Shown in pieces: positions 29,475 through 38,477 of a stretch of DNA of 64,000 nucleotides. This DNA comes from Azospirillum sp. TSH58. GTDB lineage: Bacteria > Pseudomonadota > Alphaproteobacteria > Azospirillales > Azospirillaceae. The notes under the pieces were generated by a model, which searched no databases, was not told the DNA's origin, and was given only the letters and a program-made list of their open reading frames with translations. Within the stretch, counting starts at the first letter, position 1, and each line of letters opens with the position of its first letter. Both the position numbers and the translations under genes were made by a program. Where the stretch lies: the NCBI RefSeq assembly GCF_003119115.1, contig NZ_CP022367.1:979501-1043500 (forward strand), given 5' to 3'.

Positions 29475-30710
29475 ATGGCGCGGATCGTCCTCAAGTTCGG
29501 CGGCACGTCGGTCGGCGACATCGACCGCATCAAGAACGTGGCCCGAAAGGTCGAGCAGGAAGTCAAGGCGGGGCATCAGGTCGCCGTCGTCGTGTCGGCG
29601 ATGTCCGGCGTGACCAACCAGCTCGTGAAATACTGCAACGACATCGACAAGCTGCACGACGCGCGCGAGTACGACGCCATCGTCGCTTCGGGCGAGCAGG
29701 TGACCTCCGGTCTCCTCGCCATCGCGCTGCAGTCGCTCGGCATCCAGGCCCGGTCCTGGCTCGGCTGGCAGATTCCGATCTACAGCGACGAGACGCACGG
29801 CAAGGCGCGCATCGTGTCGATCGACACGGCGGAGCTGGACAAGCGGATGAACACCGGCGAGGTCGCCGTGGTCGCCGGCTTCCAGGGCGTGACCGAAACC
29901 GGCCGCATCACCACGCTGGGCCGCGGCGGCTCCGACACCTCGGCGGTCGCCCTGGCGGCGGCGCTGAAGGCCGACCGCTGCGACATCTACACCGACGTGG
30001 ACGGCGTCTACACCACCGACCCGCGCATCGTCACCAAGGCGCGCAAGCTCTCCAAGATCACCTACGAGGAGATGCTGGAGCTGGCGTCGCAGGGGGCGAA
30101 GGTCCTGCAGACCCGCTCGGTCGAGATGGCGATGAACCACCGCGTGCGCGTGCAGGTTCTGTCGAGCTTCGAGGAGGCCGCCGGCAGCGCGCTTCCCGGT
30201 ACCCTTGTTGTTGACGAGGACGAGATCGTGGAAAAGGAAGTTGTGAGCGGCATTGCCTACAGCCGCGACGAGGCGAAGATCACCCTCATCGGCGTCGCCG
30301 ACCGTCCGGGCGTGGCGGCCAGCATCTTCGGTCCGCTGACCGACGCCGCCGTCAATGTCGACATGATCGTCCAGAACGTGTCGGAAGACGGCAAGTCCAC
30401 CGACATGACCTTCACGGTCGGCAAGGCCGACATCGCCCGCGCCGTGAAGGTGCTGGAGGACGCCAAGGCCGAGCTGAACTACCAGCGCATCGTCTCCGAC
30501 GCCAACGTGGTGAAGGTGTCGGTGATCGGCGTCGGCATGCGCAGCCACGCCGGCGTCGCGCAGCGCATGTTCAAGGCGCTGGCCGACAAGGGCATCAACA
30601 TCCAGGTCATCTCCACCTCCGAGATCAAGATCTCCGTCCTGATCGCCGAGGAGTATGCGGAGCTGGCGCTGCGCGCGCTGCACACCGCCTACGGGCTGGA
30701 CGCGGCCTGA
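29475..30710 (+). CDS. lysC: Aspartate kinase
   Basis: A 411-residue enzyme phosphorylating aspartate, the first step to lysine, threonine, methionine and diaminopimelate. It has the kinase motif VLKFGGTSVGD near residues 5-15, the family motif GRGGSDTSAVALAAAL, and two C-terminal ACT domains (ITLIGVADRPGVAASIFGPL; KVSVIGVGMRSHAGVAQRMF) that bind feedback inhibitors. It starts at ATG 29475. The nitronate monooxygenase gene begins 25 bases downstream and ptsP follows, so the three may be cotranscribed. Confidence 0.96.
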   Translation: MARIVLKFGGTSVGDIDRIKNVARKVEQEVKAGHQVAVVVSAMSGVTNQLVKYCNDIDKLHDAREYDAIVASGEQVTSGLLAIALQSLGIQARSWLGWQIPIYSDETHGKARIVSIDTAELDKRMNTGEVAVVAGFQGVTETGRITTLGRGGSDTSAVALAAALKADRCDIYTDVDGVYTTDPRIVTKARKLSKITYEEMLELASQGAKVLQTRSVEMAMNHRVRVQVLSSFEEAAGSALPGTLVVDEDEIVEKEVVSGIAYSRDEAKITLIGVADRPGVAASIFGPLTDAAVNVDMIVQNVSEDGKSTDMTFTVGKADIARAVKVLEDAKAELNYQRIVSDANVVKVSVIGVGMRSHAGVAQRMFKALADKGINIQVISTSEIKISVLIAEEYAELALRALHTAYGLDAA

Positions 30711-30735
30711 GCCGGGTGACGGGAGGGGGGCGGCG

Positions 30736-31875
30736 ATGACCGACGCCAGGTCCGACGCGGTCGCAGGCGCCCGACTCGACCGGCTGTGGGAGCGTGGCTG
30801 CGCCTTCCTCGGCACGCGCACCGCCATCATGGGCGGTGCGATGAGCTGGGTGTCGGAACGCCACCTCGTCTCCGCCATCTCCAACGCCGGGGGCTTCGGC
30901 GTGCTGGCCTGCGGCTCGATGCCGCCGGACCTGCTGGCGGCGGAGATCGCCGCCACGCGGGCACTGACCGCGAAGCCCTTCGGCGTCAACCTCATCAACA
31001 TGCACCCGGACCTCGACCGTCTGATCGACGTCTGCCGGGAGCTGGCGGTGAGCCACGTGGTGATCGCCGGGGGCTTCCCCAGCGGCGCCACCATCAAGCG
31101 CATCAAGGACGGCGGCGCCCGCGCCATGGCCTTCGCCCCGACGCTGGTCAGCGGCAAGCGGATGGTCAAGCTCGGCATCGACGCGCTGGTGATCGAGGGC
31201 ACGGAGGCCGGCGGCCACATCGGCCCCGTCTCGACCACCGTCCTGGCGCAGGAGATCCTGCCCGACCTGCGCGAGGTCCCGGTCTTCGTGGCCGGCGGCA
31301 TCGGGCGCGGCGAGGCCATCCTGTCCTATCTGGAGCAGGGGGCGGCGGGCGTGCAGATCGGCACCCGCTTCGTCTGCGCCACCGAATCCATCGCGCACCC
31401 GCGCTTCAAGCAGGTCTTCATCAAGGCCTCGGCGCGCGACGCCCAGGCGTCGGTGCAGATCGACCCGCGCTTCCCGGTGATCCCGGTGCGGGCGCTGGCC
31501 AACGCCGGGTCCAAGCGATTCATGGAGCTTCAGCGCGAGGTCATCGGCCGCGTGGACCGCGGCGAGACGACGCGCGACGCGGGCATCCTGGAGATCGAGC
31601 ATTTCTGGGCCGGCGCGCTGCGCCGCGCGGTGATCGACGGCGACGTGGAAAGCGGCTCGCTGATGGCCGGGCAGAGCGTCGGGCTGGTCACCCGCGAGCA
31701 GCCGGTGGCCGAGATCATCGGCGACCTGATCGCCCAGGCCGAATTGGCGCTGGCCGCCCGCTGCCCGCCATCCTCCGACCAGGGGGCCGACCGGGGGGCC
31801 GACCAATCGCCCGGCCAATCGCCCGGCCAATCGCCGGGTGCGGGCGAGCAACCGGCCATACTGGGGGCGGCATGA
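30736..31875 (+). CDS. Nitronate monooxygenase / NADH:flavin oxidoreductase
   Basis: A 379-residue FMN-binding TIM-barrel of the 2-nitropropane dioxygenase family. It has ISNAGGFGVLACGSMPPDLL near residues 50-69, and GTEAGGHIGPVSTTVL and VAGGIGRGEAILSYLEQGAA at the FMN phosphate region. It oxidises nitronates or acts as a quinone/enoyl reductase; which is not decidable. The ATG at 30736 was chosen. The C-terminal 25 residues are a low-complexity tail with QSPG three times, encoded by a 12-base tandem repeat. The stop is 1 base before the ptsP start. Confidence 0.9.
   Translation: MTDARSDAVAGARLDRLWERGCAFLGTRTAIMGGAMSWVSERHLVSAISNAGGFGVLACGSMPPDLLAAEIAATRALTAKPFGVNLINMHPDLDRLIDVCRELAVSHVVIAGGFPSGATIKRIKDGGARAMAFAPTLVSGKRMVKLGIDALVIEGTEAGGHIGPVSTTVLAQEILPDLREVPVFVAGGIGRGEAILSYLEQGAAGVQIGTRFVCATESIAHPRFKQVFIKASARDAQASVQIDPRFPVIPVRALANAGSKRFMELQREVIGRVDRGETTRDAGILEIEHFWAGALRRAVIDGDVESGSLMAGQSVGLVTREQPVAEIIGDLIAQAELALAARCPPSSDQGADRGADQSPGQSPGQSPGAGEQPAILGAA
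31803..31838 (+). repeat. Three tandem copies of a 12-bp unit in the nitronate monooxygenase tail
   Basis: CCAATCGCCCGG is repeated at 31803, 31815 and 31827 (the last with one base changed), adding QSPG three times to the protein C-terminus. Because the unit is a multiple of three, copy-number change keeps the frame. Confidence 0.85.
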
Positions 31876-31876
31876 G

Positions 31877-34177
31877 ATGAACGGCGTCGTGGGCGACATC
31901 CCCGCCGGTTCGCCGGGCTTCGACGGCGCCGCCTCGCGCCGCCTGCTGGCGCGGCTGCGCGACGTCATGGCGGGCTCCGGCTCCGGCCAGGAGCGGCTGG
32001 ACAAGATCGTCACGCTGATCGGCATGGAGATGGGGGCGGACGTCTGCTCCTGCTACGTCATGCGGGCGGGCGAGGTGCTGGAGCTGTTCTCCACGCTCGG
32101 CCTGAACCAGGACGCCGTGCACAACACCCGCCTGCGCGTGGGCGAGGGCATCGTCGGCGACATCGCCGGCCACGCGCGGCCCATCGCGCTGGACAACGCC
32201 CCGTCGCACCCCAGCTTCGCCTACCGCCCGGAAACGGGGGAGGACCCGTTCCTGTCGCTGGCCGGCGTGCCGATCCTGCGCGGCGGCAAGGTCCGCGGCG
32301 TCCTGGTCATCCAGCACAAGGACCGCCGCCGCTACACCGAGGTCGAGGTCGAGACGCTGCAGACCATCGCCATGGTGGTGGCCGAGCTGGTCGCCCAGGG
32401 CGAGCTGGTCAACCCGCAGGAGGTCGCCTCCACCGGCGACCCGGCGCTGCTGCCGGCCCGCCTGTCGGGCACGTCGCTGGCCAGCGGTCTGGCGATGGGG
32501 CTGGCGGTGATCCACCGCCCGCAGCTCACCATCCGCCAGATGGTCTCCGAGGATGCGGAGAGCGAGCTGGCGCGGCTGAACGCGGCCATCGCCACCATGC
32601 ACAGCGCCATCGACGATCTGCTGAACGCGGCGGCGCTGGCGGGGTTGAGCGAGCCCAAGGACATCCTGGAAACCTACCGCATGTTCGCGGAGGACCGCGG
32701 GTGGCTGTCGCGCATCCGCGAGGCGATCCGCATGGGGCTGACGGCGGAAGGGGCGGTGCAGCAGGTGCAGAACGACACCCGCGCCCGCATGAGCCACCTG
32801 ACCGACCCCTACATCCGCGAACGGCTGCTCGACCTGGAGGACCTGACCAACCGGCTGCTCCAGCACCTCGCCGGGCGCAAGTCGGAGGCCGACGGCGGCA
32901 CGCTGCCGGAGGACATCGTCCTGGTCGCGCGGTCCATGGGGCCGGCGGAGCTTCTCGACTACGACCAGCGCCGCCTGCGCGGCGTGATCCTGGAGGAAGG
33001 CTCGCCGTCCAGCCACGTCTGCATCGTGGCCCGCGCGCTGAACATCCCAGTGGTGCAGGCGCCCGACGCGCTGAACCGGATCGAGCCGCTGGACCCGGTG
33101 ATCGTCGACGGCGACCACGGGCAGGCCTTCGTCCGCCCGGCGGAGGACATCCAGATGGCCTTCGCGGAGGCCGTGGCCCTGCGCGCCCGCAAGGAGCAGA
33201 TGTACGAGGCGATCCGCGCGCTGCCCTCGGTGACGCGTGACGGGGTGCCGATCTCGATCCAGCTGAACTGCGGCCTGCTGATCGACCTGCCGCATCTGAA
33301 GGCCAGCGGGGCGGAGGGGATCGGCCTCTACCGCACCGAAATCCCCTTCATGGTGCGCTCCACCTACCCGGACGTCCACGCGCAGACCGACCTCTATTCC
33401 CGCATCCTCGACCAGACCGACGACAAGCCGGTGGTCTTCCGCACGCTCGACGTCGGCGGCGACAAGATGCTGCCCTACATCGCGGCCAGCGAGGGGGAGG
33501 AGAATCCGGCGCTCGGCTGGCGGGCCATCCGCATCGGGCTGGACCACCCGTCGCTGCTGCGCCAGCAGTTGCGCGCCCTGCTGCGGGCGTCCGCCGGGCG
33601 TCCGCTGTCGGTGATGTTCCCGATGATCGCGGAGGTGGCGGAATTCGACGCCGCCCGCCGCCTGCTCGACCTGGAGATCACCCGGCTGGCGAGCCAGGGC
33701 GGCGAGCCGCCCAGCCGCGTGCGCGTCGGCACGATGATCGAGGTGCCGGCGCTGCTCTGGCAGCTGCCCGCCCTGCTGCCGCGGGTGGATTTCCTGTCGG
33801 TCGGCTCCAACGACCTGACCCAGTACATCTTCGCCAGCGACCGTGGCAACCCGCGCACCTCCGGCCGCTACGACCCGCTGTCGCCGGCCATGCTCAGCCT
33901 GCTGCGCCGGCTGGTCGAGGCCTGCGGCGACGCCAACGTCCCGGTCAGCATCTGCGGCGAGATGGCCGGCCGGCCGCTCGACGCCATGGCGCTGATCGGC
34001 ATCGGCTTCCGCACCCTGTCGATGTCGCCGCCCTCGGTCGGGCCGGTGAAGACGATGCTGCGCTCGCTCGACGTGGCGGCGCTGCGCCAGTACATGAACG
34101 GGCTCTACCTGCGCGGCGACCACAGCCTGCGCGACAAGCTGCGCAGCTTCGCCAAGGACCACGGCGTCCTCATCTGA
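31877..34177 (+). CDS. ptsP: PEP-protein phosphotransferase PtsP (EI-Ntr)
   Basis: A 766-residue enzyme I of the nitrogen PTS that transfers phosphate from PEP to NPr and on to PtsN. An N-terminal GAF domain (residues about 25-170) marks the Ntr form; EI then follows. His380 in GSPSSHVCIVARAL is the phosphorylated histidine. The PEP-binding barrel has GIGLYRTEIPFM and the catalytic Cys in SICGEMAGRP. The ATG at 31877 lies 1 base after the nitronate monooxygenase stop, so this is coupled with lysC and that gene. A terminator follows the stop. Confidence 0.95.
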   Translation: MNGVVGDIPAGSPGFDGAASRRLLARLRDVMAGSGSGQERLDKIVTLIGMEMGADVCSCYVMRAGEVLELFSTLGLNQDAVHNTRLRVGEGIVGDIAGHARPIALDNAPSHPSFAYRPETGEDPFLSLAGVPILRGGKVRGVLVIQHKDRRRYTEVEVETLQTIAMVVAELVAQGELVNPQEVASTGDPALLPARLSGTSLASGLAMGLAVIHRPQLTIRQMVSEDAESELARLNAAIATMHSAIDDLLNAAALAGLSEPKDILETYRMFAEDRGWLSRIREAIRMGLTAEGAVQQVQNDTRARMSHLTDPYIRERLLDLEDLTNRLLQHLAGRKSEADGGTLPEDIVLVARSMGPAELLDYDQRRLRGVILEEGSPSSHVCIVARALNIPVVQAPDALNRIEPLDPVIVDGDHGQAFVRPAEDIQMAFAEAVALRARKEQMYEAIRALPSVTRDGVPISIQLNCGLLIDLPHLKASGAEGIGLYRTEIPFMVRSTYPDVHAQTDLYSRILDQTDDKPVVFRTLDVGGDKMLPYIAASEGEENPALGWRAIRIGLDHPSLLRQQLRALLRASAGRPLSVMFPMIAEVAEFDAARRLLDLEITRLASQGGEPPSRVRVGTMIEVPALLWQLPALLPRVDFLSVGSNDLTQYIFASDRGNPRTSGRYDPLSPAMLSLLRRLVEACGDANVPVSICGEMAGRPLDAMALIGIGFRTLSMSPPSVGPVKTMLRSLDVAALRQYMNGLYLRGDHSLRDKLRSFAKDHGVLI

Positions 34178-34233
34178 GGCCCCGCCCGAGGCGCCTCCAA
34201 GGCCGCTTCCTCCACCCTGGAGACATATCCGGC

Positions 34234-34263
34234 GCCGCCGCCCGCCGCGGCGGCGTTTTGTTA
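34234..34263 (+). terminator. Intrinsic terminator of ptsP
   Basis: An 8-bp perfect stem, GCCGCCGC and GCGGCGGC, with a 5-base loop, is followed by GTTTTGTT. It lies 57 bases after the ptsP stop and ends the lysC transcript before the RodZ-like gene. Confidence 0.8.
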
Positions 34264-34393
34264 CAGCGGTTCGGGCGAAGGGCGTATACAAGATGGCAGG
34301 ATCACGGTCTTTCCCGGTTGCGCCGCCCCCGCGGCTGGCGTACCCATGCCGGGGGTGCGACCACAAGTCATCCGAGGCGACGGTACGGTTGAG

Positions 34394-35737
34394 ATGATGG
34401 CCAAGCGCAAGGTTTTCGGCTCCTACGACCCCGCGCAGGACGGCCCGGCGCAGACCGGCCCCAGCGTGTCCGACACCCTGCGCGAGACGCGCGAGAGCCT
34501 CGGCTACGACCTGCGCGAGGTCGCGACGATGCTGCGCATCCGCTACCCCTACCTGCAGGCCATCGAGGCCGGCCGGTTCGAGGACCTGCCGGGCACCACC
34601 TACGCCGCCGGCTTCCTGCGCTCCTACGCGGAATGCCTGGGGCTCGACCCCGACACCATCCTCACCCGCTACAAGGACGAGGCGGCGGGCCGCACGCGCA
34701 GCCAGCAGCTCTATTTCCCGACCCCGGTGCCGGAAGGCCGCATCCCCGGCGGCACGGTCCTGCTCGGCACGATGGTGCTGGCCGGCATCGTCTATGGCGG
34801 CTGGTACTATCTGTCGGCGACCGACCGGTCGATGGTCGATCTGGTCCCGACCCTGCCCGACCGGCTGGTCTCGCTGCTCGACACGCTGCCTTTCAACGCC
34901 AGCCAGACGGGTGGCCAGAACGGCGCGGTGCCGGCGCCGACCGAAACGCCCGCCGCCCCGGCCTCCGTCCCGACCGTGATGGCGGAGGCTCCGCCCGCCC
35001 CGGCGGTTCCCCCGTTGGCCGCCCCGCCCGCGGCCGGTGGCGCGTCCACGGCGGTGCCCGCCCCGGCGGCACCGGCTCCCGCCGCTCCGACCCCGACCGT
35101 TCAACCGCCGGCCGTTCAACCGCCGGCCGCCCAACCGCCAACCGCCCAGGCTCCCGCAACTCCGGCCAAGCCCGCCCCGGCCCCCGCTGCGGTGGTCGCC
35201 CAGCCGGCTCCGGCCGCTCCCGCCAAGCCGAACGCTCCCGCGGCGGCGCCAACGCCCGCTCCGTCCGCCGCTCCATCGGCCATGGTGAACGTTCCGCCGC
35301 CTCCGGCCGAGGACGACGAGTCCGAAGGCGCCACGCAGGAGCCGACCCCGCTCACCCCCGCCGCCCCGGCCATCGCCAGCCTGCCGCCCGCCGCTCCCGC
35401 GGCGCCGCCGCCCGCCGCGGACGGGGCTCTGCCGTCGAAGGTCTACGGCACGCAGAACGCCGCTTCGCGCATCCAGCTCCGCGCCACGCAGGACAGCTGG
35501 ATCCAGGTGCGCGACAACAGCGGCGAGATCATCTTCACCCGCGTGCTGAAGCCGGGCGACGTCTACCGCGTTCCCGACCGCTCGGGCATCCGCGTGCGCA
35601 CCGGCAACGCCGGCGGCTTGGTCGTCGTCACCGACGGGGTGGACGGCGCGCCGATGGGTGCGGTCGGGCAGGTGCTGCGCGACGTGTCGCTGGACCAGCA
35701 CGCGCCGACCCTGCGCGGCGCCGCCCCCGCCCATTGA
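34394..35737 (+). CDS. RodZ-like helix-turn-helix membrane protein (DUF4115)
   Basis: A 447-residue bitopic protein with an N-terminal RodZ-type helix-turn-helix (residues about 22-85; SDTLRETRESLGYDLREVAT) and a single membrane helix (GTVLLGTMVLAGIVYGGWYY). A very long proline/alanine-rich linker of about 200 residues follows, then the C-terminal DUF4115 domain (IQLRATQDSWIQVRDNSGE). RodZ links MreB to the elongation machinery and shapes the cell. The start could also be ATG at 34397. It lies upstream of ispG, a common neighbour of RodZ-like genes. The linker is unusually long but in frame throughout. Confidence 0.88.
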   Translation: MMAKRKVFGSYDPAQDGPAQTGPSVSDTLRETRESLGYDLREVATMLRIRYPYLQAIEAGRFEDLPGTTYAAGFLRSYAECLGLDPDTILTRYKDEAAGRTRSQQLYFPTPVPEGRIPGGTVLLGTMVLAGIVYGGWYYLSATDRSMVDLVPTLPDRLVSLLDTLPFNASQTGGQNGAVPAPTETPAAPASVPTVMAEAPPAPAVPPLAAPPAAGGASTAVPAPAAPAPAAPTPTVQPPAVQPPAAQPPTAQAPATPAKPAPAPAAVVAQPAPAAPAKPNAPAAAPTPAPSAAPSAMVNVPPPPAEDDESEGATQEPTPLTPAAPAIASLPPAAPAAPPPAADGALPSKVYGTQNAASRIQLRATQDSWIQVRDNSGEIIFTRVLKPGDVYRVPDRSGIRVRTGNAGGLVVVTDGVDGAPMGAVGQVLRDVSLDQHAPTLRGAAPAH

Positions 35738-35855
35738 GGACGGGGTATTCACGGCTTTTTCCCTTGAATCCGGCGCGGCGGACCGCACTTCAGGCGTGAC
35801 GCCGGCTGCGCTATAAGACGCGCCGGACCCGATTCATGCCCCGAGGCCACAGCCC

Positions 35856-37007
35856 ATGAGCAGCGTGCGCGCCTACCGCCAGATCCTTCGCCGCAAGTCC
35901 CGCCAGATCCGGGTGGGCAACGTGCTCGTCGGCGGCGACGCGCCGATCTCGGTGCAGACGATGACCAACACGCCGACCGCCGACGTGGCGGCGACGGTGG
36001 CGCAGATCCAGGCGGCGGAGCGGGTGGGCGCCGACATCGTGCGCGTCTCCTGTCCCGACCAGGAATCGGCGCTGGCGCTGAAGCAGATCGTCCCGCAGGT
36101 CTCGGTGCCGATCGTCGCGGACATCCATTTCCACTACAAGCGCGCCATCGAGGCGGCGCAGAGCGGGGCGGCCTGCCTGCGCATCAACCCCGGCAACATC
36201 GGCTCGGCGGAACGGGTGCGCGAGGTGGTGAAGGCGGCCAAGGACTACGGCTGCTCCATGCGCATCGGCGTCAACGCCGGCTCGCTGGAGCAGGACCTGC
36301 TGGAGAAGTACGGCGAGCCCTGCCCGGAGGCGCTGGTCGAGAGCGCGCTCAACCACGCGAAGATCCTGGAGGACCATGACTTCACCGAGTTCAAGATCTC
36401 GGTGAAGGCCTCCGACGTGTTCCTGGCGGTCGCCGCCTACCAGGGCCTGGCCGAGGCCTGCGACTATCCGCTTCACATCGGCATCACCGAGGCCGGCGGC
36501 CTGCGCGCCGGGACGGTGAAGTCGTCCATCGGGCTGGGCATGCTGCTGTGGTCGGGCATCGGCGACACCATCCGCGTGTCCCTGTCGGCGGAGCCGGCGG
36601 AGGAGGTCCAGGTCGGCTACGAGATGCTGAAGTCGCTGGGCCTGCGGCGGCGCGGCGTCACGGTCATCTCCTGCCCGAGCTGCGCGCGGCAGAACTTCAA
36701 CGTCATCAAGACGGTGGAGACGCTGGAGGCGCGGCTGGCCCACATCACCACGCCGCTGACCCTGTCGGTCATCGGCTGCGTGGTCAACGGCCCCGGTGAG
36801 GCGCGCGAGACCGACATCGGCCTGACCGGCGGCGGCAACAACACCCATCAGGTCTATCTGTCCGGCGTCACCGACCACCGGCTGAAGGACCAGAACATCG
36901 TGGACCACCTCGTCGGGCTGGTCGAGAAGAAGGCCGCCGAGATCGAGGCAGCCAAGATCGAAGAGGCCAAGGCCGCCGAAAAGGCGGCGGAGACGGCCGC
37001 CGAGTGA
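35856..37007 (+). CDS. ispG: 4-hydroxy-3-methylbut-2-enyl diphosphate synthase IspG
   Basis: A 383-residue iron-sulfur enzyme of the MEP pathway that converts MEcPP to HMBPP for isoprenoids. The N-terminal TIM barrel contains VQTMTNTPTADVAATVAQI and RINPGNIG. The 4Fe-4S ligands are in SCPSCARQNFN and the later VIGCVVNGPGEA. A C-terminal tail of about 30 residues rich in Ala, Lys and Glu follows the usual end and looks unstructured. It starts at ATG 35856, 119 bases after the RodZ-like gene. Confidence 0.97.
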   Translation: MSSVRAYRQILRRKSRQIRVGNVLVGGDAPISVQTMTNTPTADVAATVAQIQAAERVGADIVRVSCPDQESALALKQIVPQVSVPIVADIHFHYKRAIEAAQSGAACLRINPGNIGSAERVREVVKAAKDYGCSMRIGVNAGSLEQDLLEKYGEPCPEALVESALNHAKILEDHDFTEFKISVKASDVFLAVAAYQGLAEACDYPLHIGITEAGGLRAGTVKSSIGLGMLLWSGIGDTIRVSLSAEPAEEVQVGYEMLKSLGLRRRGVTVISCPSCARQNFNVIKTVETLEARLAHITTPLTLSVIGCVVNGPGEARETDIGLTGGGNNTHQVYLSGVTDHRLKDQNIVDHLVGLVEKKAAEIEAAKIEEAKAAEKAAETAAE

Positions 37008-37121
37008 CGGAAGCGGCGCGGGCGGACGATTGAAATGAGGACGCCCCGCGCCATCCGTGCTTAAATCCGCGGCAACCGTACCATCCTTGTCGGCCGTGCC
37101 GCGGCCTGGGCCAGAGTCAGA

Positions 37122-38477
37122 GTGACCGCTTCCTATTTCGTCATCGGCGCCAGCCACCGGTCCTGCTCCGGCGCGATCCGCGACCGTCTGACGACGGAGG
37201 AGGCGGAGGTGCCGGCGATGCTGGAGCGGCTGAGCGCCGCCGGCATCGCCCAGGCGATGTGGCTCAGCACCTGCGACCGGGTCGAGGTGCAGGCGGTCCA
37301 CGAGCGCCCGAACGAGGCCGCGCTGACCATCGCCGGCATCATGGCGGAGCGGGTGGGGCTGACCGAGACCGACCTCGCCGGGCAGCTCTACACCCTGACC
37401 GGCGCGGCGGCGGTGCGCCACGTCTTCGCCGTCGCCTGCTCGCTCGACAGCCAGATCATCGGCGAACCGCACATCCTGGGGCAGGTCAAGGCCGCCCACC
37501 GCCACGCCGCCGCCGCCGGCCTGTCCGGCCCGGAGCTGGAAGTGCTTCTCCAGGCCGCCTATGGTGCGGCCAAGCGGGTGCGCCGCGAGACGCCGATCGC
37601 GGAGGGCGCCACCTCGCTGGTCGCCGCGGCGGTCCAGGTGGCGCGCGACCTGCACGGCGACCTGAGGCGCTGCACCGGCCTGCTGATGGGGCTGGGCGAC
37701 ATGGGCGCCCTGGTGCTGGAGGGCCTGCGCGAGGCGGGGCTGGGCCGGCTGATCGTCGCCGCCCCGGTGGACCGCCGGGCCGAAGCGGCGGCGCGGCGCA
37801 TGGACAGCCACTTCGCGCCCTGGGCCGATCTCGATTCGGCGCTGACCAGCGCGGATATCGTGGTGACCGCGGCGGGTCTGGGGCGCTATATCCTCTCCGC
37901 GCCGCAGTTGGGGGCGGCGTTGAAGCGCCGCCGCCGGCGCCCGGTGTTCGTGGTGGACGCGGCGATCCCCGCCGACGTGGACCCGGACGTCGCCGGGCTG
38001 GACGAGGCCTTCGTCTACGACCTCGCCGATCTGGAGCGCGTGGCGCTGCAGGGGCGGGTCGGGCGCGAGGCGGCGACCCAGGCGGCCTGGACCATCGTGG
38101 ACGAGGCCCTGGCGGCCTTCGCCCGCCACCGGGCCGAGCGCGCCGCGGTGCCCGCCGTGGCGGCGCTGCGGACGCATTTCGAGACGGAGCGGCGGCGCCT
38201 GCTGGACGAGCAGCGGGGGCTGGACGCGGCGTCGGCGACGCGGCTGCTGGTCAACCGGCTGCTGCACGGCCCGTCGGAGGCGCTGCGCGCCATGGCGGCG
38301 GACCCGGACGGGGCCGGGATGGCGGAGCGGGCGGCGGCGGAACGGCTGCTGTTCCGGCTGTTCCGGCTGGACGAGTCCGGCGGAGCCGGTCTGGGCGCTG
38401 GCCCGGGTGCCGGCCTTGGCGCCGGGAGTGATTTGGATAAGGACGAGCGACGTGAGCCTGGACGAGAAGTTCAATAG
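37122..38477 (+). CDS. hemA: Glutamyl-tRNA reductase HemA
   Basis: A 451-residue enzyme reducing glutamyl-tRNA(Glu) to glutamate-1-semialdehyde, the committed step to heme. Alphaproteobacteria usually make 5-aminolevulinate by ALA synthase, so a C5-type HemA here is notable. The nucleophile is Cys51 in STCDRVEV (TCNR in most relatives). The family segment GEPHILGQVKAA and an NADPH-binding region (LLMGLGDMGALVLEGL) are present. The start is GTG at 37122. It overlaps prfA at its 3' end, as in hemA-prfA-prmC of other proteobacteria. The C-terminal glycine-rich tail is low complexity. Confidence 0.94.
   Translation: MTASYFVIGASHRSCSGAIRDRLTTEEAEVPAMLERLSAAGIAQAMWLSTCDRVEVQAVHERPNEAALTIAGIMAERVGLTETDLAGQLYTLTGAAAVRHVFAVACSLDSQIIGEPHILGQVKAAHRHAAAAGLSGPELEVLLQAAYGAAKRVRRETPIAEGATSLVAAAVQVARDLHGDLRRCTGLLMGLGDMGALVLEGLREAGLGRLIVAAPVDRRAEAAARRMDSHFAPWADLDSALTSADIVVTAAGLGRYILSAPQLGAALKRRRRRPVFVVDAAIPADVDPDVAGLDEAFVYDLADLERVALQGRVGREAATQAAWTIVDEALAAFARHRAERAAVPAVAALRTHFETERRRLLDEQRGLDAASATRLLVNRLLHGPSEALRAMAADPDGAGMAERAAAERLLFRLFRLDESGGAGLGAGPGAGLGAGSDLDKDERREPGREVQ

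Noticed and set aside
28557..31319. A 920-residue minus-strand frame including ubiG
   Set aside because: Only the part below 29318 matches UbiG; the rest is antisense to lysC and the nitronate monooxygenase.
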